Assembly (NCBI GenBank): GCA_959602365.1
Contig: CAUGSS010000024.1
Span: forward strand, 1-37,697
Reading direction: 5' to 3'
From: an uncultured Eubacteriales bacterium
GTDB taxonomy: Bacteria > Bacillota > Clostridia > Oscillospirales > Oscillospiraceae
DNA: 37,697 bases
The notes under the pieces were generated by a model that saw nothing but the letters and a program-made list of their open reading frames with translations, was not told the origin of the DNA and did no database searches. Below are positions 15,961 to 23,638 of this stretch, piece after piece (positions within the stretch are counted from its first letter, which is position 1; each line of letters begins with the position of its first letter). The position numbers were made by a program, and so were the translations under genes.

Positions 15961-17175
15961 ATGGATTCTTTAGAAGAGAAATATAAAAAGCTGGGCATCG
16001 ACAATGCACCGGGTCAGGAGGCACTGCAAAAAACGGCGGCGCTGGATTTGCGGGGGGAGAAGCTGCCCGGCCTTCCGGTGGACTTCTCCCACGGCGACGT
16101 GGACGCCTTCCCGCCGCTGCCCGGCAGCCGGGAGGCCTTTGACACCGGGTTCGCCCTGGGAGGGAAACAGGCATACACCGAGTACCGGGGCAAAAGAGAC
16201 ATCCGCGCCGATATAGCCGCCAAGCTGGCGGCCTTCACCGGGGCCCCGGTGGATCCAGACCGGGAGCTGATTCTGACCCCCGGCACCCAGGGGGCACTCT
16301 TTCTGGCCATGGGCGCCCTGGTGGGCCGGGGGGATAAGGTGGCCATTGTGGAGCCGGACTACTTCGCCAACCGCAAACTGACAGAGTTCTTCGATGGAGA
16401 GCTGCTGCCGGTCCAGATGGACTACAAGGCCGGCCAGGATCGCTCCGGCATCGACCTGGAGGAGCTGGAGCGGGCTTTCCGGGCCGGGGCCAAACTGTTC
16501 CTGTTCTCCAATCCCAACAACCCCACCGGCGCGGTCTACTCCTACGGGGAGATCTGCACTATCGCCGCCCTGGCCAAGCGCTATGGAGCGGCCTTGATCG
16601 TGGACGAGCTCTACTCCCGCCAGGTCTTTGACGGCCGGAGCTACACCCACCTGCGGGCCCAGGCGGAGATACCCGACAACCTGATTACCATCCTTGGCCC
16701 CTCCAAGACCGAATCCCTCAGCGGCTTTCGGCTGGGCGCCGCCTTCGGCACCCCGAAGCTGATCGACCGGATGGAAAAGCTGCAGGCCATCGTCTCCCTC
16801 CGGGCGGCGGGCTACTGCCAGGCGGTCTATTCGGTCTGGTTCCGGGAGCCGGAGGGATTTATGGAGCGGCGCATCGCCGCCCACGCGGCCATCCGGGACG
16901 ACCTGATGGCTGTGCTGGCCCGCCATCCCGGGGTATCTGCCCGGAAGACCGACGCGGGCAGCTACCTGTTTGTGGAGCTGCCGGAGCTGGAGGTGAGCAT
17001 CGGCGACTTCGCCCGCATCCTGCGGGAGCTGGCCGGGGTGACCGTCACCCCAGGCACTGAGTTCGGCCCCCAGTTCACCCGGCATTTCCGGATCAACTTC
17101 TCCCAGGATCACGCCGCCGCCGTGGCCGCCATGGAGCGGGCCATGGCGGTGATGGAGCGCTACCGCCGCGAATGA
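15961..17175 (+). CDS. Class I/II PLP-dependent aminotransferase
   Basis: The 404-residue fold type I enzyme has LTPGTQGALFLAMGAL (cofactor phosphate region), FSNPNNPTGAVYS (Asn contacting PLP), VDELYSRQ (Asp pairing with the pyridine nitrogen), Lys249 in GPSKTESLSGFRLG as the Schiff-base lysine, and a C-terminal HFRINFSQ segment with the substrate-carboxylate Arg. It would move the amino group of the released amino acid to a keto acid. GGAGG precedes ATG by about 8 bases. It is followed after 13 bases by the aspartate-dehydrogenase-like gene. Amino acid specificity cannot be assigned. Confidence 0.9.
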   Translation: MDSLEEKYKKLGIDNAPGQEALQKTAALDLRGEKLPGLPVDFSHGDVDAFPPLPGSREAFDTGFALGGKQAYTEYRGKRDIRADIAAKLAAFTGAPVDPDRELILTPGTQGALFLAMGALVGRGDKVAIVEPDYFANRKLTEFFDGELLPVQMDYKAGQDRSGIDLEELERAFRAGAKLFLFSNPNNPTGAVYSYGEICTIAALAKRYGAALIVDELYSRQVFDGRSYTHLRAQAEIPDNLITILGPSKTESLSGFRLGAAFGTPKLIDRMEKLQAIVSLRAAGYCQAVYSVWFREPEGFMERRIAAHAAIRDDLMAVLARHPGVSARKTDAGSYLFVELPELEVSIGDFARILRELAGVTVTPGTEFGPQFTRHFRINFSQDHAAAVAAMERAMAVMERYRRE

Positions 17176-17188
17176 GGAGGGCTGAGCT

Positions 17189-17953
17189 TTGAAGATCGGA
17201 TTTCTGGGCTGCGGCAAGATCGGCCGCGCCCTGCTCAAACAAGTGGCGGACGGAGACCTGGGCCAGGTCTGCTTCGTTCAGGACCCCTTTGCCGAAGAGG
17301 GGGCGATCCACGCTGCCGCCCCCGGCGTCCCGGTGCTCCGGGCGGCGGACCCGGCGCTCTATGCGGCGGCGGACCTGGTGGTGGAGACGGCCACCGCCGC
17401 CGCACTCTCTGACCAGCTGGAGCTGATCCTGGAGCACAGCGACCTGCTGATGTTCTCGGTCACTGCCTTCAGCGATCAGGCCTTTGAAATCCGGGCCAGG
17501 GAGCTGTGCAGCCGGTACGGGCACTGCATTTTCATTCCCCACGGGGCCATCCTGGGACTGGACGGCATCTTCGACGGGCGGGCGCTGTGGACCCAGGTGT
17601 CCATTGAGACCACCAAGAACCCGGCCAGCCTGGGCCGGGAGGACACCCGGCGCACTGTAGTCTTTGAGGGCCCCACCCGCAAGGCGTGCAAGTGCTACCC
17701 CCGCAATGTCAACGTCCACGCCGCCGTCGCCCTGGCGGGCATCGGTTTTGACCGGACCGAGTCGAAAATTATCTCCGACCCTGCAGTGCACACCAACACC
17801 CATGTCATTCGGGTCAAAGGGGCCGGGATTGACATGCAGCTCCAGGTCAGCAGCTTCTCCGAGGGGGGCGTCACCGGGAAATATACCCCCTATTCGGCCT
17901 GCGGCAGCCTGCACCGTATATTAGGCGCGGACGGATGCCTTCAGTTTGTGTAA
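17189..17953 (+). CDS. L-aspartate dehydrogenase-like oxidoreductase
   Basis: The 254 residues carry an N-terminal Rossmann fold (KIGFLGCGKIGRALL, then VVETATAAAL) and a C-terminal aspartate-dehydrogenase domain with IPHGAILGLDG, PRNVNVHAAVALAGIGFDRT and ISDPAVHTNTH. His205 is the likely catalytic histidine by family pattern. The family oxidises L-aspartate to iminoaspartate/oxaloacetate with NAD(P) or feeds NAD synthesis. No nadA or nadC lies nearby, so a catabolic role in this cluster is favoured. The start is TTG 17189 with GAGGAGG 8 bases upstream. It could act on an amino acid other than aspartate. Confidence 0.85.
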   Translation: MKIGFLGCGKIGRALLKQVADGDLGQVCFVQDPFAEEGAIHAAAPGVPVLRAADPALYAAADLVVETATAAALSDQLELILEHSDLLMFSVTAFSDQAFEIRARELCSRYGHCIFIPHGAILGLDGIFDGRALWTQVSIETTKNPASLGREDTRRTVVFEGPTRKACKCYPRNVNVHAAVALAGIGFDRTESKIISDPAVHTNTHVIRVKGAGIDMQLQVSSFSEGGVTGKYTPYSACGSLHRILGADGCLQFV

Positions 17954-17966
17954 ATTCCAAAACTGG

Positions 17967-18004
17967 AAAGGACATGCCGACAGCAAATGCCGGCATGTCC
18001 TTTT
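17967..18004 (+). terminator. Intrinsic terminator ending the ureide cluster
   Basis: A perfect 13-bp stem pairs AAAGGACATGCCG (17967-17979) with 17991-18003 around an 11-base loop, followed by TTTTGGCTTTTGG. It lies 14 bases after the dehydrogenase stop. Confidence 0.88.
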
Positions 18005-18146
18005 GGCTTTTGGCTGGCGGGGCAGGAAAAGCTGACCGGATGCAGAGACTGGGAACCGTCGGACAGCTTGTTTTTGCGCTGCGGCAGCTTTGCTATATGT
18101 ATTGGCGATGTGACGGGATCAATCTTTCCAAACGAGGAAAAAAGAG

Positions 18147-18176
18147 TTGACAAATGGCCTGAAATTGCACTATAAT
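18147..18176 (+). promoter_or_regulatory. Promoter of tRNA-Leu(GAG)
   Basis: TTGACA (18147-18152), an 18-base spacer and TATAAT (18171-18176), ending 15 bases before the tRNA. Confidence 0.85.
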
Positions 18177-18191
18177 AATCACTGCTGATTT

Positions 18192-18278
18192 GCGGATGTG
18201 CTGGAATTGGTAGACTGGCAAGCTTGAGGTGCTTGTGCGTGAATGCGCGTACGGGTTCGAGTCCCGTCATCCGCACCA
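18192..18278 (+). tRNA. tRNA-Leu (anticodon GAG)
   Basis: 87 bases with encoded CCA. The acceptor stem GCGGATG pairs with CATCCGC. The anticodon stem CAAGC/GCTTG encloses TTGAGGT with GAG at 34-36. A long class II variable arm and T-loop GGTTCGAGTCC follow. Confidence 0.95.
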
Positions 18279-18285
18279 AAATCAG

Positions 18286-18318
18286 AAATCCCGGAGCCAT
18301 GATGGTTTCGGGATTTTT
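18286..18318 (+). terminator. Intrinsic terminator of tRNA-Leu(GAG)
   Basis: AAATCCCG (18286-18293) pairs with CGGGATTT (18309-18316), with a T run to 18318. The next 170 bases to the following gene hold no promoter that I can defend. Confidence 0.8.
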
Positions 18319-18508
18319 CTATATCTGCAAACGTCGAATGTGGACAGATCCGATGCCTGGTGCTCGGTTTATGGTGGCGTAACGCGAAACTGCCCAGGAA
18401 TGACATGGAGCAATGCATCAGACGGAGCGTCAAATGCCGCCGGGCCCTGTTTGTGGTAAGCTGCATTTGCATCCATAGGTCCAATCAATGGATGGGAGGG
18501 GGATTGAA

Positions 18509-20146
18509 GTGGCGGTTCAATTGAGTGCGTCTTATCTTCGCCGCAGTTTTCAGCTGCTGGCACAGGTGGCTTCCAATGGCGTGAGCGCAGAGGCAGGCTT
18601 TGAGCGCGCCGCTGATCTGGTCTATGCCTGGGGTAGGCGTAAATATGTGAAAATATTCCGGGATATGCCGGAAGAAAAGGCCACCTTTGATGAAAATCAG
18701 AACGCCAATGAGCTGGGCGTGCTCTATGACCGGGAAGCCGGGCGCTTTTCCTTCCGGGCCGCCCACTCGGATACCCAGGTGCCGGGGCGTATCTGGATCA
18801 CCGATGTGGAATTGCTGCGCCGGGAGACCAGCTGTGCCCTGGGCGTGCGGCTGTCGGTATCCTCTCTGCACAGCTGTACGGAGGAGGTGCCCTTCAGCCG
18901 GCCCGGCTTTATCCGGGACATGGCAGAGCAGCTCGGGCTGTGGGATGTGCGCCGGCTCACCGGCCGGGTGCAGCAGGTGTCCTCGCCGGAAGAGGTGGAG
19001 GATTTGATTGCCCTGCTGGAGCACCCCGACCGGCGCCTGCCCGTGGTCGTGCTGACTCCGTGCGGCCAACAGGAGGACGCCCGGTGGAAGGAGTATATGC
19101 TGGACGGCGGGGAGATGGCCGAAGACCTGCTGGCGGTGGCCCATGTGGTCCTGCTGAGCCGGGAGGCCAATGAAGCGCTGACGGCCCGGGTGGGCCGGCA
19201 GTGGTCGGCCTTCAACGGATCGGTGCGCACCTATTACCCGGGGCTGTCCTTTGAGGAGACAGACTGCTATCACCACCCCATGTTGACCCAGCGGGCCATC
19301 CGGATGCGCGACACGGTGGACAGTGAGGATCCCAAGTTCTGCCTGCACGAGGTAGAGGGCTATGTTCAGCGCTATGTGCTCTCCCACCGGATGCCCTGGG
19401 AGACCTACGGCATGGAATTCTATTTGGCCGCCCGGCAGGATGCACTGCGCCGCCAGCGGGCGGCGGGACGGCAGTCCCGGCAGGAGTTGATCCGCTCCTA
19501 TGAGGGCCAGCTGGGCCAGCTGCAGAAACAATGTGAGGAAAATCTTTCCCTGGCCGACTCCTATGCCGGGGACTGCCAGGCTTTAGAGGAGGAGAATGAC
19601 CGGCAGCGCCAGCTGATTGGCCAGCTGAAGGCCCAGCTTGACGCCCTGCGGTTTCAGCTCCAGACAGCCACCGGCGGCGACAGAGGCAGAGATGTGCCGG
19701 AGGAGGGAAGTTACGGCCAGATCGCCGAGTGGATCAGCCAATACTTCCCGGACCGCCTGTATCTTCATCCCCGGGCTGAGCGCAGTCTGAAGAGCGCCTG
19801 TTATGAGAATGTCGCTCTGGTATACCGCTGCCTGAAGCTTTTGGCAGTCTCCTACTATGACTTCTGCATCGGACAGATCTCCTATGATGAATTTATGCAG
19901 GCCTGCCATCGGGTGGACTCCGGCCTGGATGAGCGGGGGGCGATCACTGATATCGGCGCTGGCCGCCAGGGGGAGACCTACTATGTTCAGTATCAGGGCA
20001 GGCGCCGTAAATTAGAGCGCCACCTGGCCAAGGGCACCAGCATGGATCCCCGCTACTGCCTGCGGATCTACTACTTCTGGGATGAGCAGAACCAGATGGT
20101 GGTGATTGGGGATCTTCCCCGTCACCTGGACACCTCGTTTACATGA
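18509..20146 (+). CDS. Unrecognised multidomain protein with a central coiled coil and a conserved-looking C-terminal domain
   Basis: I do not recognise a named family. The 545 residues appear to have four parts. An N-terminal globular region spans about 1-150. An α/β segment with VVVLTP (about 179-184), MAEDLLAVAHVVLLS and AFNGSVRTYYPG (about 235-245) follows. A Gln/Glu/Arg-rich coiled coil covers about 310-385. A C-terminal region (about 405-545) ends in RRKLERHLAKGTSMDPRYC, LRIYYFWDE and VVIGDLPRHLDT, a layout that looks like small β-rich, RelE-like stand-alone domains. GTG 18509 is chosen because GGGAGGGGG (18494-18502) precedes it by 6 bases; an ATG at 18488 lies before that site. It is a single gene next to a tRNA, with base composition like its neighbours. 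An accessory or defence role is plausible but only inferred. Confidence 0.7.
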   Translation: MAVQLSASYLRRSFQLLAQVASNGVSAEAGFERAADLVYAWGRRKYVKIFRDMPEEKATFDENQNANELGVLYDREAGRFSFRAAHSDTQVPGRIWITDVELLRRETSCALGVRLSVSSLHSCTEEVPFSRPGFIRDMAEQLGLWDVRRLTGRVQQVSSPEEVEDLIALLEHPDRRLPVVVLTPCGQQEDARWKEYMLDGGEMAEDLLAVAHVVLLSREANEALTARVGRQWSAFNGSVRTYYPGLSFEETDCYHHPMLTQRAIRMRDTVDSEDPKFCLHEVEGYVQRYVLSHRMPWETYGMEFYLAARQDALRRQRAAGRQSRQELIRSYEGQLGQLQKQCEENLSLADSYAGDCQALEEENDRQRQLIGQLKAQLDALRFQLQTATGGDRGRDVPEEGSYGQIAEWISQYFPDRLYLHPRAERSLKSACYENVALVYRCLKLLAVSYYDFCIGQISYDEFMQACHRVDSGLDERGAITDIGAGRQGETYYVQYQGRRRKLERHLAKGTSMDPRYCLRIYYFWDEQNQMVVIGDLPRHLDTSFT

Positions 20147-20176
20147 TACATCGCACTTGGACAGCCGATATAAAAC

Positions 20177-20226
20177 AGCGGACGGCACAGCTTCCCGCGC
20201 CAGAGCGCGTGAGGCTGTGCCGTCTG
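20177..20226. terminator. Bidirectional terminator hairpin between convergent genes
   Basis: GACGGCACAGC (20181-20191) pairs with GCTGTGCCGTC (20214-20224), with an inner CGCGC/GCGCG stem (20196-20200 with 20205-20209). The minus-strand side ends in TTTTATA, and the plus side has TGTTGCTATTG. It fits best as terminator of the minus-strand ArsR/TfoX-like unit. Confidence 0.65.
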
Positions 20227-20229
20227 TTG

Positions 20230-20532
20230 CTATTGTGCCCTTTTCCTCCGCTCGGCGGTGTCCTGCACCGCCCGGGGTAGCCATTCCTGGCCGCACTCGT
20301 CCAGCGGGACGGGGGTCTCCTGGATGGCGTCCCCCGGGGCAGGGCGTTTCAGCCGGCCGGGCAGGTAGTCCAGCCCCACCTCCCGCAGGGAGAACGTGGA
20401 CCCGCTCAGCCAGCCCACGGCCTGGCCGTCGCAGTAGACACAATAACAGCCAAACATTTTCCTGAGGCGGATGTTGAGCCCCTCCCAGGCGTCCAGCCAG
20501 GCCTGCACCACGCCGTTATCGGGATATGCCAT
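20230..20532 (-). CDS. TfoX N-terminal-like domain protein
   Basis: The 100-residue protein contains RKMFGCYCVYCDGQAVGWLS, which matches the pattern of the TfoX/Sxy N-terminal domain (KMFGxYxxYxDGxxxG). The domain is small and soluble, of unclear biochemical role, and stand-alone copies are common in Firmicutes. The frame is open upstream to 20634, but GAGGAG before ATG 20532 sets the start. It is 49 bases downstream of the ArsR-family gene on the same strand, so the two are probably co-transcribed. No competence role is implied. Confidence 0.7.
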   Translation of the reverse strand: MAYPDNGVVQAWLDAWEGLNIRLRKMFGCYCVYCDGQAVGWLSGSTFSLREVGLDYLPGRLKRPAPGDAIQETPVPLDECGQEWLPRAVQDTAERRKRAQ

Positions 20533-20581
20533 CGCGATCGCTCCTCTCTTATGCCTTTTGTCCGGCGCCCGCGGCGGGCGG

Positions 20582-20959
20582 TCAGGATTCCGCCCGCCGG
20601 TTCGTGGGACAGGCGATCTCCACCAATGCCTCAATCATATGATGGAGCAGCTGGGCCCGGGCCGTGTCGGCAGCTTTATAGTAGACTTCCTTGCCCGCCC
20701 GGCGGCTGACGATCAGCCCGGCGGCCTTCAGCTGCCGCAGGTGGTGGGAGACGGCGGGGCTGCTCATCTCCACCAGGGCGGACAGGTTGAGCACGCACTC
20801 TTCACAGTGGCACAGCAGCCAGAAGATGCGGATGCGGCTGCCGTCCCCCAGCTGCTTGAAGATATCGGCCACGGTCTGGAAGTTGTCGGTGCTGGGCATG
20901 TTCTGCAGCTCCTGTTCAATGGACTGCCCGTGGTCATGGGGCAGGGAAATGTCGGCCAT
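20582..20959 (-). CDS. ArsR/SmtB-family metal-responsive repressor
   Basis: The 125-residue winged-helix protein has LGDGSRIRIFWLL (α2-α3), a helix-turn-helix LSALVEMSSPAVSHHLRQLKAAGL (in outline, 59-82) and a β-wing IVSRRAGKEVYYKAA. Cys50, Cys52 and Cys55 (CHCEEC), just before the recognition helix, resemble α3-type metal sites of CadC/ArsR. An N-terminal His8-Asp-His10 is also available as ligand. It diverges from the metallochaperone/P-type ATPase genes and probably represses them until zinc, cadmium or lead binds. The perfect palindrome at 21134-21151 is the likely operator. Confidence 0.92.
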   Translation of the reverse strand: MADISLPHDHGQSIEQELQNMPSTDNFQTVADIFKQLGDGSRIRIFWLLCHCEECVLNLSALVEMSSPAVSHHLRQLKAAGLIVSRRAGKEVYYKAADTARAQLLHHMIEALVEIACPTNRRAES

Positions 20960-21095
20960 GGGGCTCCCTCCTTTTTATTTGTTATTATAACATAGTTCAC
21001 CGCCCTCCGTCACCTGTTCCCGCCGGGGCAGGGCGCAGAATTTACCCGGGCGGCGCGGCGGCAAAAAAGAGGGGAGGGAAAAGCGGAAAAAGTGG

Positions 21096-21124
21096 TTGAC
21101 AACCGCTCCGGACGGGCGTATTAT
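21096..21124 (+). promoter_or_regulatory. Promoter of the metallochaperone/ATPase genes
   Basis: TTGACA (21096-21101), a 17-base spacer and TATTAT (21119-21124); an overlapping TATAAT at 21122-21127 would have a 20-base spacer. The operator palindrome starts 10 bases downstream. Confidence 0.75.
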
Positions 21125-21133
21125 AATTGTAAA

Positions 21134-21151
21134 ATTAAACAGATGTTTAAT
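21134..21151. promoter_or_regulatory. Operator palindrome ATTAAACA-GA-TGTTTAAT
   Basis: Eight-base perfect arms around a 2-base centre lie at the expected transcription start of the metal-resistance genes. The centre spacing of 2 is typical of ArsR/SmtB-family sites. A related AT-rich stretch (TTGTTCAAATAATTGA, 21151-21166) follows and may be a second site. Confidence 0.65.
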
Positions 21152-21191
21152 TGTTCAAATAATTGACAAGATTTAGAGAGGAGTTTTTTCC

Positions 21192-21410
21192 ATGAAAAAG
21201 ACCTATAAGATCGACGTGGACTGCGCCAACTGCGCCAACAAGATGGAGGAGGCCGCCCGGAAGACCCCCGGCGTCCAGGCCGCCACGGTCAATTTTATGA
21301 CCCTGAAGATGATCGTGGAGTTTGCCGAGGGAGCCGACCCCAAGGCGGTCATGCAGGCGGTGCGCAAGGCCTGCAAAAAGGTGGAGGACGACTGCGAGAT
21401 ATTCCTCTGA
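21192..21410 (+). CDS. HMA-domain metallochaperone
   Basis: The 72-residue soluble heavy-metal-associated domain has Cys11 and Cys14 in the DCANCANKME metal-binding loop and a βαββαβ pattern (TYKIDVDC, AATVNFMTLKMIVEF). It precedes a P-type ATPase that lacks its own N-terminal HMA domain, so it probably delivers metal to it in trans. ATG has an AGAGAGGAG site upstream. It is the first gene behind the ArsR-type operator. Confidence 0.92.
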   Translation: MKKTYKIDVDCANCANKMEEAARKTPGVQAATVNFMTLKMIVEFAEGADPKAVMQAVRKACKKVEDDCEIFL

Positions 21411-21501
21411 GCGCCGGAGAGACCCCCTGTCGCATCTGCCGGCAGGGAGTTGCAATCCTCTAAGAATCAACAAATAAGCAATTATTGAAAGGAAGATCGA
21501 G

Positions 21502-23502
21502 ATGCAAGCGTATATCATCAATGGCCTGCTGATCGTGGTGGCCCTGCTGGCCGCGATCCTCCAGGGCATCGGCGCGCGGGCGGACAGCGGCATGACGAAA
21601 AAGCAGAAGGTCATGCTCTGGCGCATCCTGGCCGCCACCGTGCTGCTTCTGGCGCTGCAGCTGTTGGGGAGCGTCGCCTTTGACGCCCTGGGGGCCGCCG
21701 GCCGCTGGGTGCGTCTGGTCTGTTATCTGGCCGACTACGCCGTCATCGGATACGACATCCTGAAAAAGGCCTTCAAAGGGATCCGCAATGGCCAGGTGTT
21801 TGATGAAAACTTCCTGATGGCGGTGGCCACGCTGGGGGCGCTGGCGCTGGCCATCTATGAGAACGGCGACTATCTGGAGGCCATCGCCGTCATGCTGTTC
21901 TACCAAGTGGGCGAGTGGTTCCAGAGCTACGCCGTGGGCAGGAGCCGCCGCAACATCAGCGACCTGATGGACATCCGCCCCGACTATGCCAACATCGAGC
22001 GGGAGGGCAGGCTGGAGCGGGTGGACCCGGATGAGGTGGAGATCGGCTCCATCATCGTGGTGCAGCCCGGCGAAAAAGTGCCCATCGACGGCGTTGTGAC
22101 CGAGGGCGTCTCCACCCTGGACACCGCCGCCCTGACCGGCGAGTCCCTGCCCCGGGATGCCAAAGCCGGGGATGAGATCATCAGCGGCTGCGTCAACATG
22201 ACCGGCGTGCTGAAGATCAGGACCACCAAGGAGTTCGGCGAGTCCACGGTGTCCAAAATTTTGGACCTGGTGGAGAACGCCTCCTCCCGCAAGTCCAAGT
22301 CGGAGGACTTCATCTCCCGATTCGCCAGGATCTATACCCCCGCGGTCTGCTGCGCGGCGCTGGCGCTGGCGGTCCTGCCGCCGCTGGTGCGGATGTTCGC
22401 CCTGGGCCTGGAGGCCGGGTGGGAGACCTGGATCTACCGGGCGCTGACCTTCCTGGTGGCCAGCTGCCCCTGCGCCCTGGTCATCAGCATCCCCCTGTCC
22501 TTCTTCGCCGGCATCGGCGGGGCCAGCAAGGCCGGCGTGCTGGTCAAGGGCTCCAACTATCTGGAGACCCTGTCCCAGACCAAGATTGTGGTCTTTGACA
22601 AGACGGGCACCCTGACCCAGGGCGCCTTTGAGGTCAGCGGCATCCATCACAGCGAGCTGGAGAACCAGCGGTTGGTGGAGTACGCCGCCCTGGCGGAATC
22701 CGCCTCTTCCCACCCCATCAGCAAGAGCATCCAGCGGGCCTACGGCAGGGAGATCGACCGCAGCCGGGTGTCCGACATCCAGGAGATCGGCGGCAACGGC
22801 GTCATCGCCAAGGTGGACGGCCACACCGTGGCCGCCGGCAACGACAAATTGATGGGGCGCATCGGCGTGGACTACATCGACTGCCACAGCGTGGGCACCA
22901 TTATCCACATGGCCATTGACGGCGCGTACGCCGGCCATATCGTCATCTCCGACGTGGAAAAGCCCACCGCCAAGCAGGCCATCCGGGCGCTGAAGGAGGC
23001 CGGCGTGCAGAAGACCGTCATGCTCACCGGCGACGCTAAGCGGGTGGCCGACCAGGTGGCCCGGGACCTGGGGATCGACCAGGTGTACAGCCAGCTGCTG
23101 CCTGCCGGCAAGGTGGAAAAAGTGGAGGCCCTGCTGCGCGAGAAGCCGGAGAAGGCCAAACTGGCCTTCGTGGGGGACGGCATCAACGATGCCCCGGTGC
23201 TGGGCCGTTCGGACATCGGCATCGCCATGGGGGCCATGGGCTCCGACGCCGCCATCGAGGCCGCCGACGTGGTGCTGATGGACGACGACCCCATGAAGAT
23301 CTCCACCGCCATCCGCATCTCCCGGAAGTGCATGGGCATCGTCTACCAGAACATCATCTTTGCCATCAGCATCAAGCTGATCTGCCTCGCCCTGGTGGCC
23401 CTGGGCTTTGCCAACATGTGGCTGGCGGTGTTCGCTGACGTGGGGGTCATGATCCTGGCGGTTTTGAACGCCATCCGGGCCCTGTTCGTCAAGGGGCTGT
23501 AA
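21502..23502 (+). CDS. Zn/Cd/Pb-type P1B heavy-metal ATPase
   Basis: Exports divalent soft metals at the expense of ATP. The 666 residues have an actuator motif TGESLP, the intramembrane Cys322-Pro-Cys324 (SCPCALVISIP), phosphorylated Asp366 in DKTGTLTQG, the SSHPISKSI histidine-proline motif, and GDGINDAPVLGRSDIGIAMG. Asp646 in the last membrane helix (FADVGVMILAVLNAIR), together with VENASSRKSKSEDF, is the ZntA/CadA signature rather than the copper type. About eight membrane helices are expected. The N-terminal HMA domain is replaced by the separate small protein upstream. The start has an AAAGGAAG site. Confidence 0.94.
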   Translation: MQAYIINGLLIVVALLAAILQGIGARADSGMTKKQKVMLWRILAATVLLLALQLLGSVAFDALGAAGRWVRLVCYLADYAVIGYDILKKAFKGIRNGQVFDENFLMAVATLGALALAIYENGDYLEAIAVMLFYQVGEWFQSYAVGRSRRNISDLMDIRPDYANIEREGRLERVDPDEVEIGSIIVVQPGEKVPIDGVVTEGVSTLDTAALTGESLPRDAKAGDEIISGCVNMTGVLKIRTTKEFGESTVSKILDLVENASSRKSKSEDFISRFARIYTPAVCCAALALAVLPPLVRMFALGLEAGWETWIYRALTFLVASCPCALVISIPLSFFAGIGGASKAGVLVKGSNYLETLSQTKIVVFDKTGTLTQGAFEVSGIHHSELENQRLVEYAALAESASSHPISKSIQRAYGREIDRSRVSDIQEIGGNGVIAKVDGHTVAAGNDKLMGRIGVDYIDCHSVGTIIHMAIDGAYAGHIVISDVEKPTAKQAIRALKEAGVQKTVMLTGDAKRVADQVARDLGIDQVYSQLLPAGKVEKVEALLREKPEKAKLAFVGDGINDAPVLGRSDIGIAMGAMGSDAAIEAADVVLMDDDPMKISTAIRISRKCMGIVYQNIIFAISIKLICLALVALGFANMWLAVFADVGVMILAVLNAIRALFVKGL

Positions 23503-23523
23503 GACCGCTCTTCTCCCATATCC

Positions 23524-23558
23524 CGCGCCCGCCGGAGCATGCCCGCCCGGCGGGCGCG
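23524..23558 (+). terminator. GC-rich hairpin after the metal ATPase
   Basis: A perfect 12-bp stem pairs CGCGCCCGCCGG (23524-23535) with 23547-23558 around an 11-base loop. The tail is GTTGCGCTTTCC, so it is a hairpin without a proper U tract; termination is likely but not certain. Confidence 0.5.
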
Positions 23559-23638
23559 GTTGCGCTTTCCGCCCCCGGGTGGTATCATAGACGGGTAAGC
23601 AGACACCCCTTTGCCCCTGACCGGGAGGAGGCGCCCTG

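Noticed and set aside
6600..18300. att sites formed by repeated tRNA 3' ends
   Set aside because: I looked for a second copy of either tRNA-Leu 3' end and saw none, and no recombinase gene is present.
20230..20532. The TfoX-like gene as a competence regulator
   Set aside because: Only the N-terminal-type domain is present, and stand-alone copies in Firmicutes have no established competence role.
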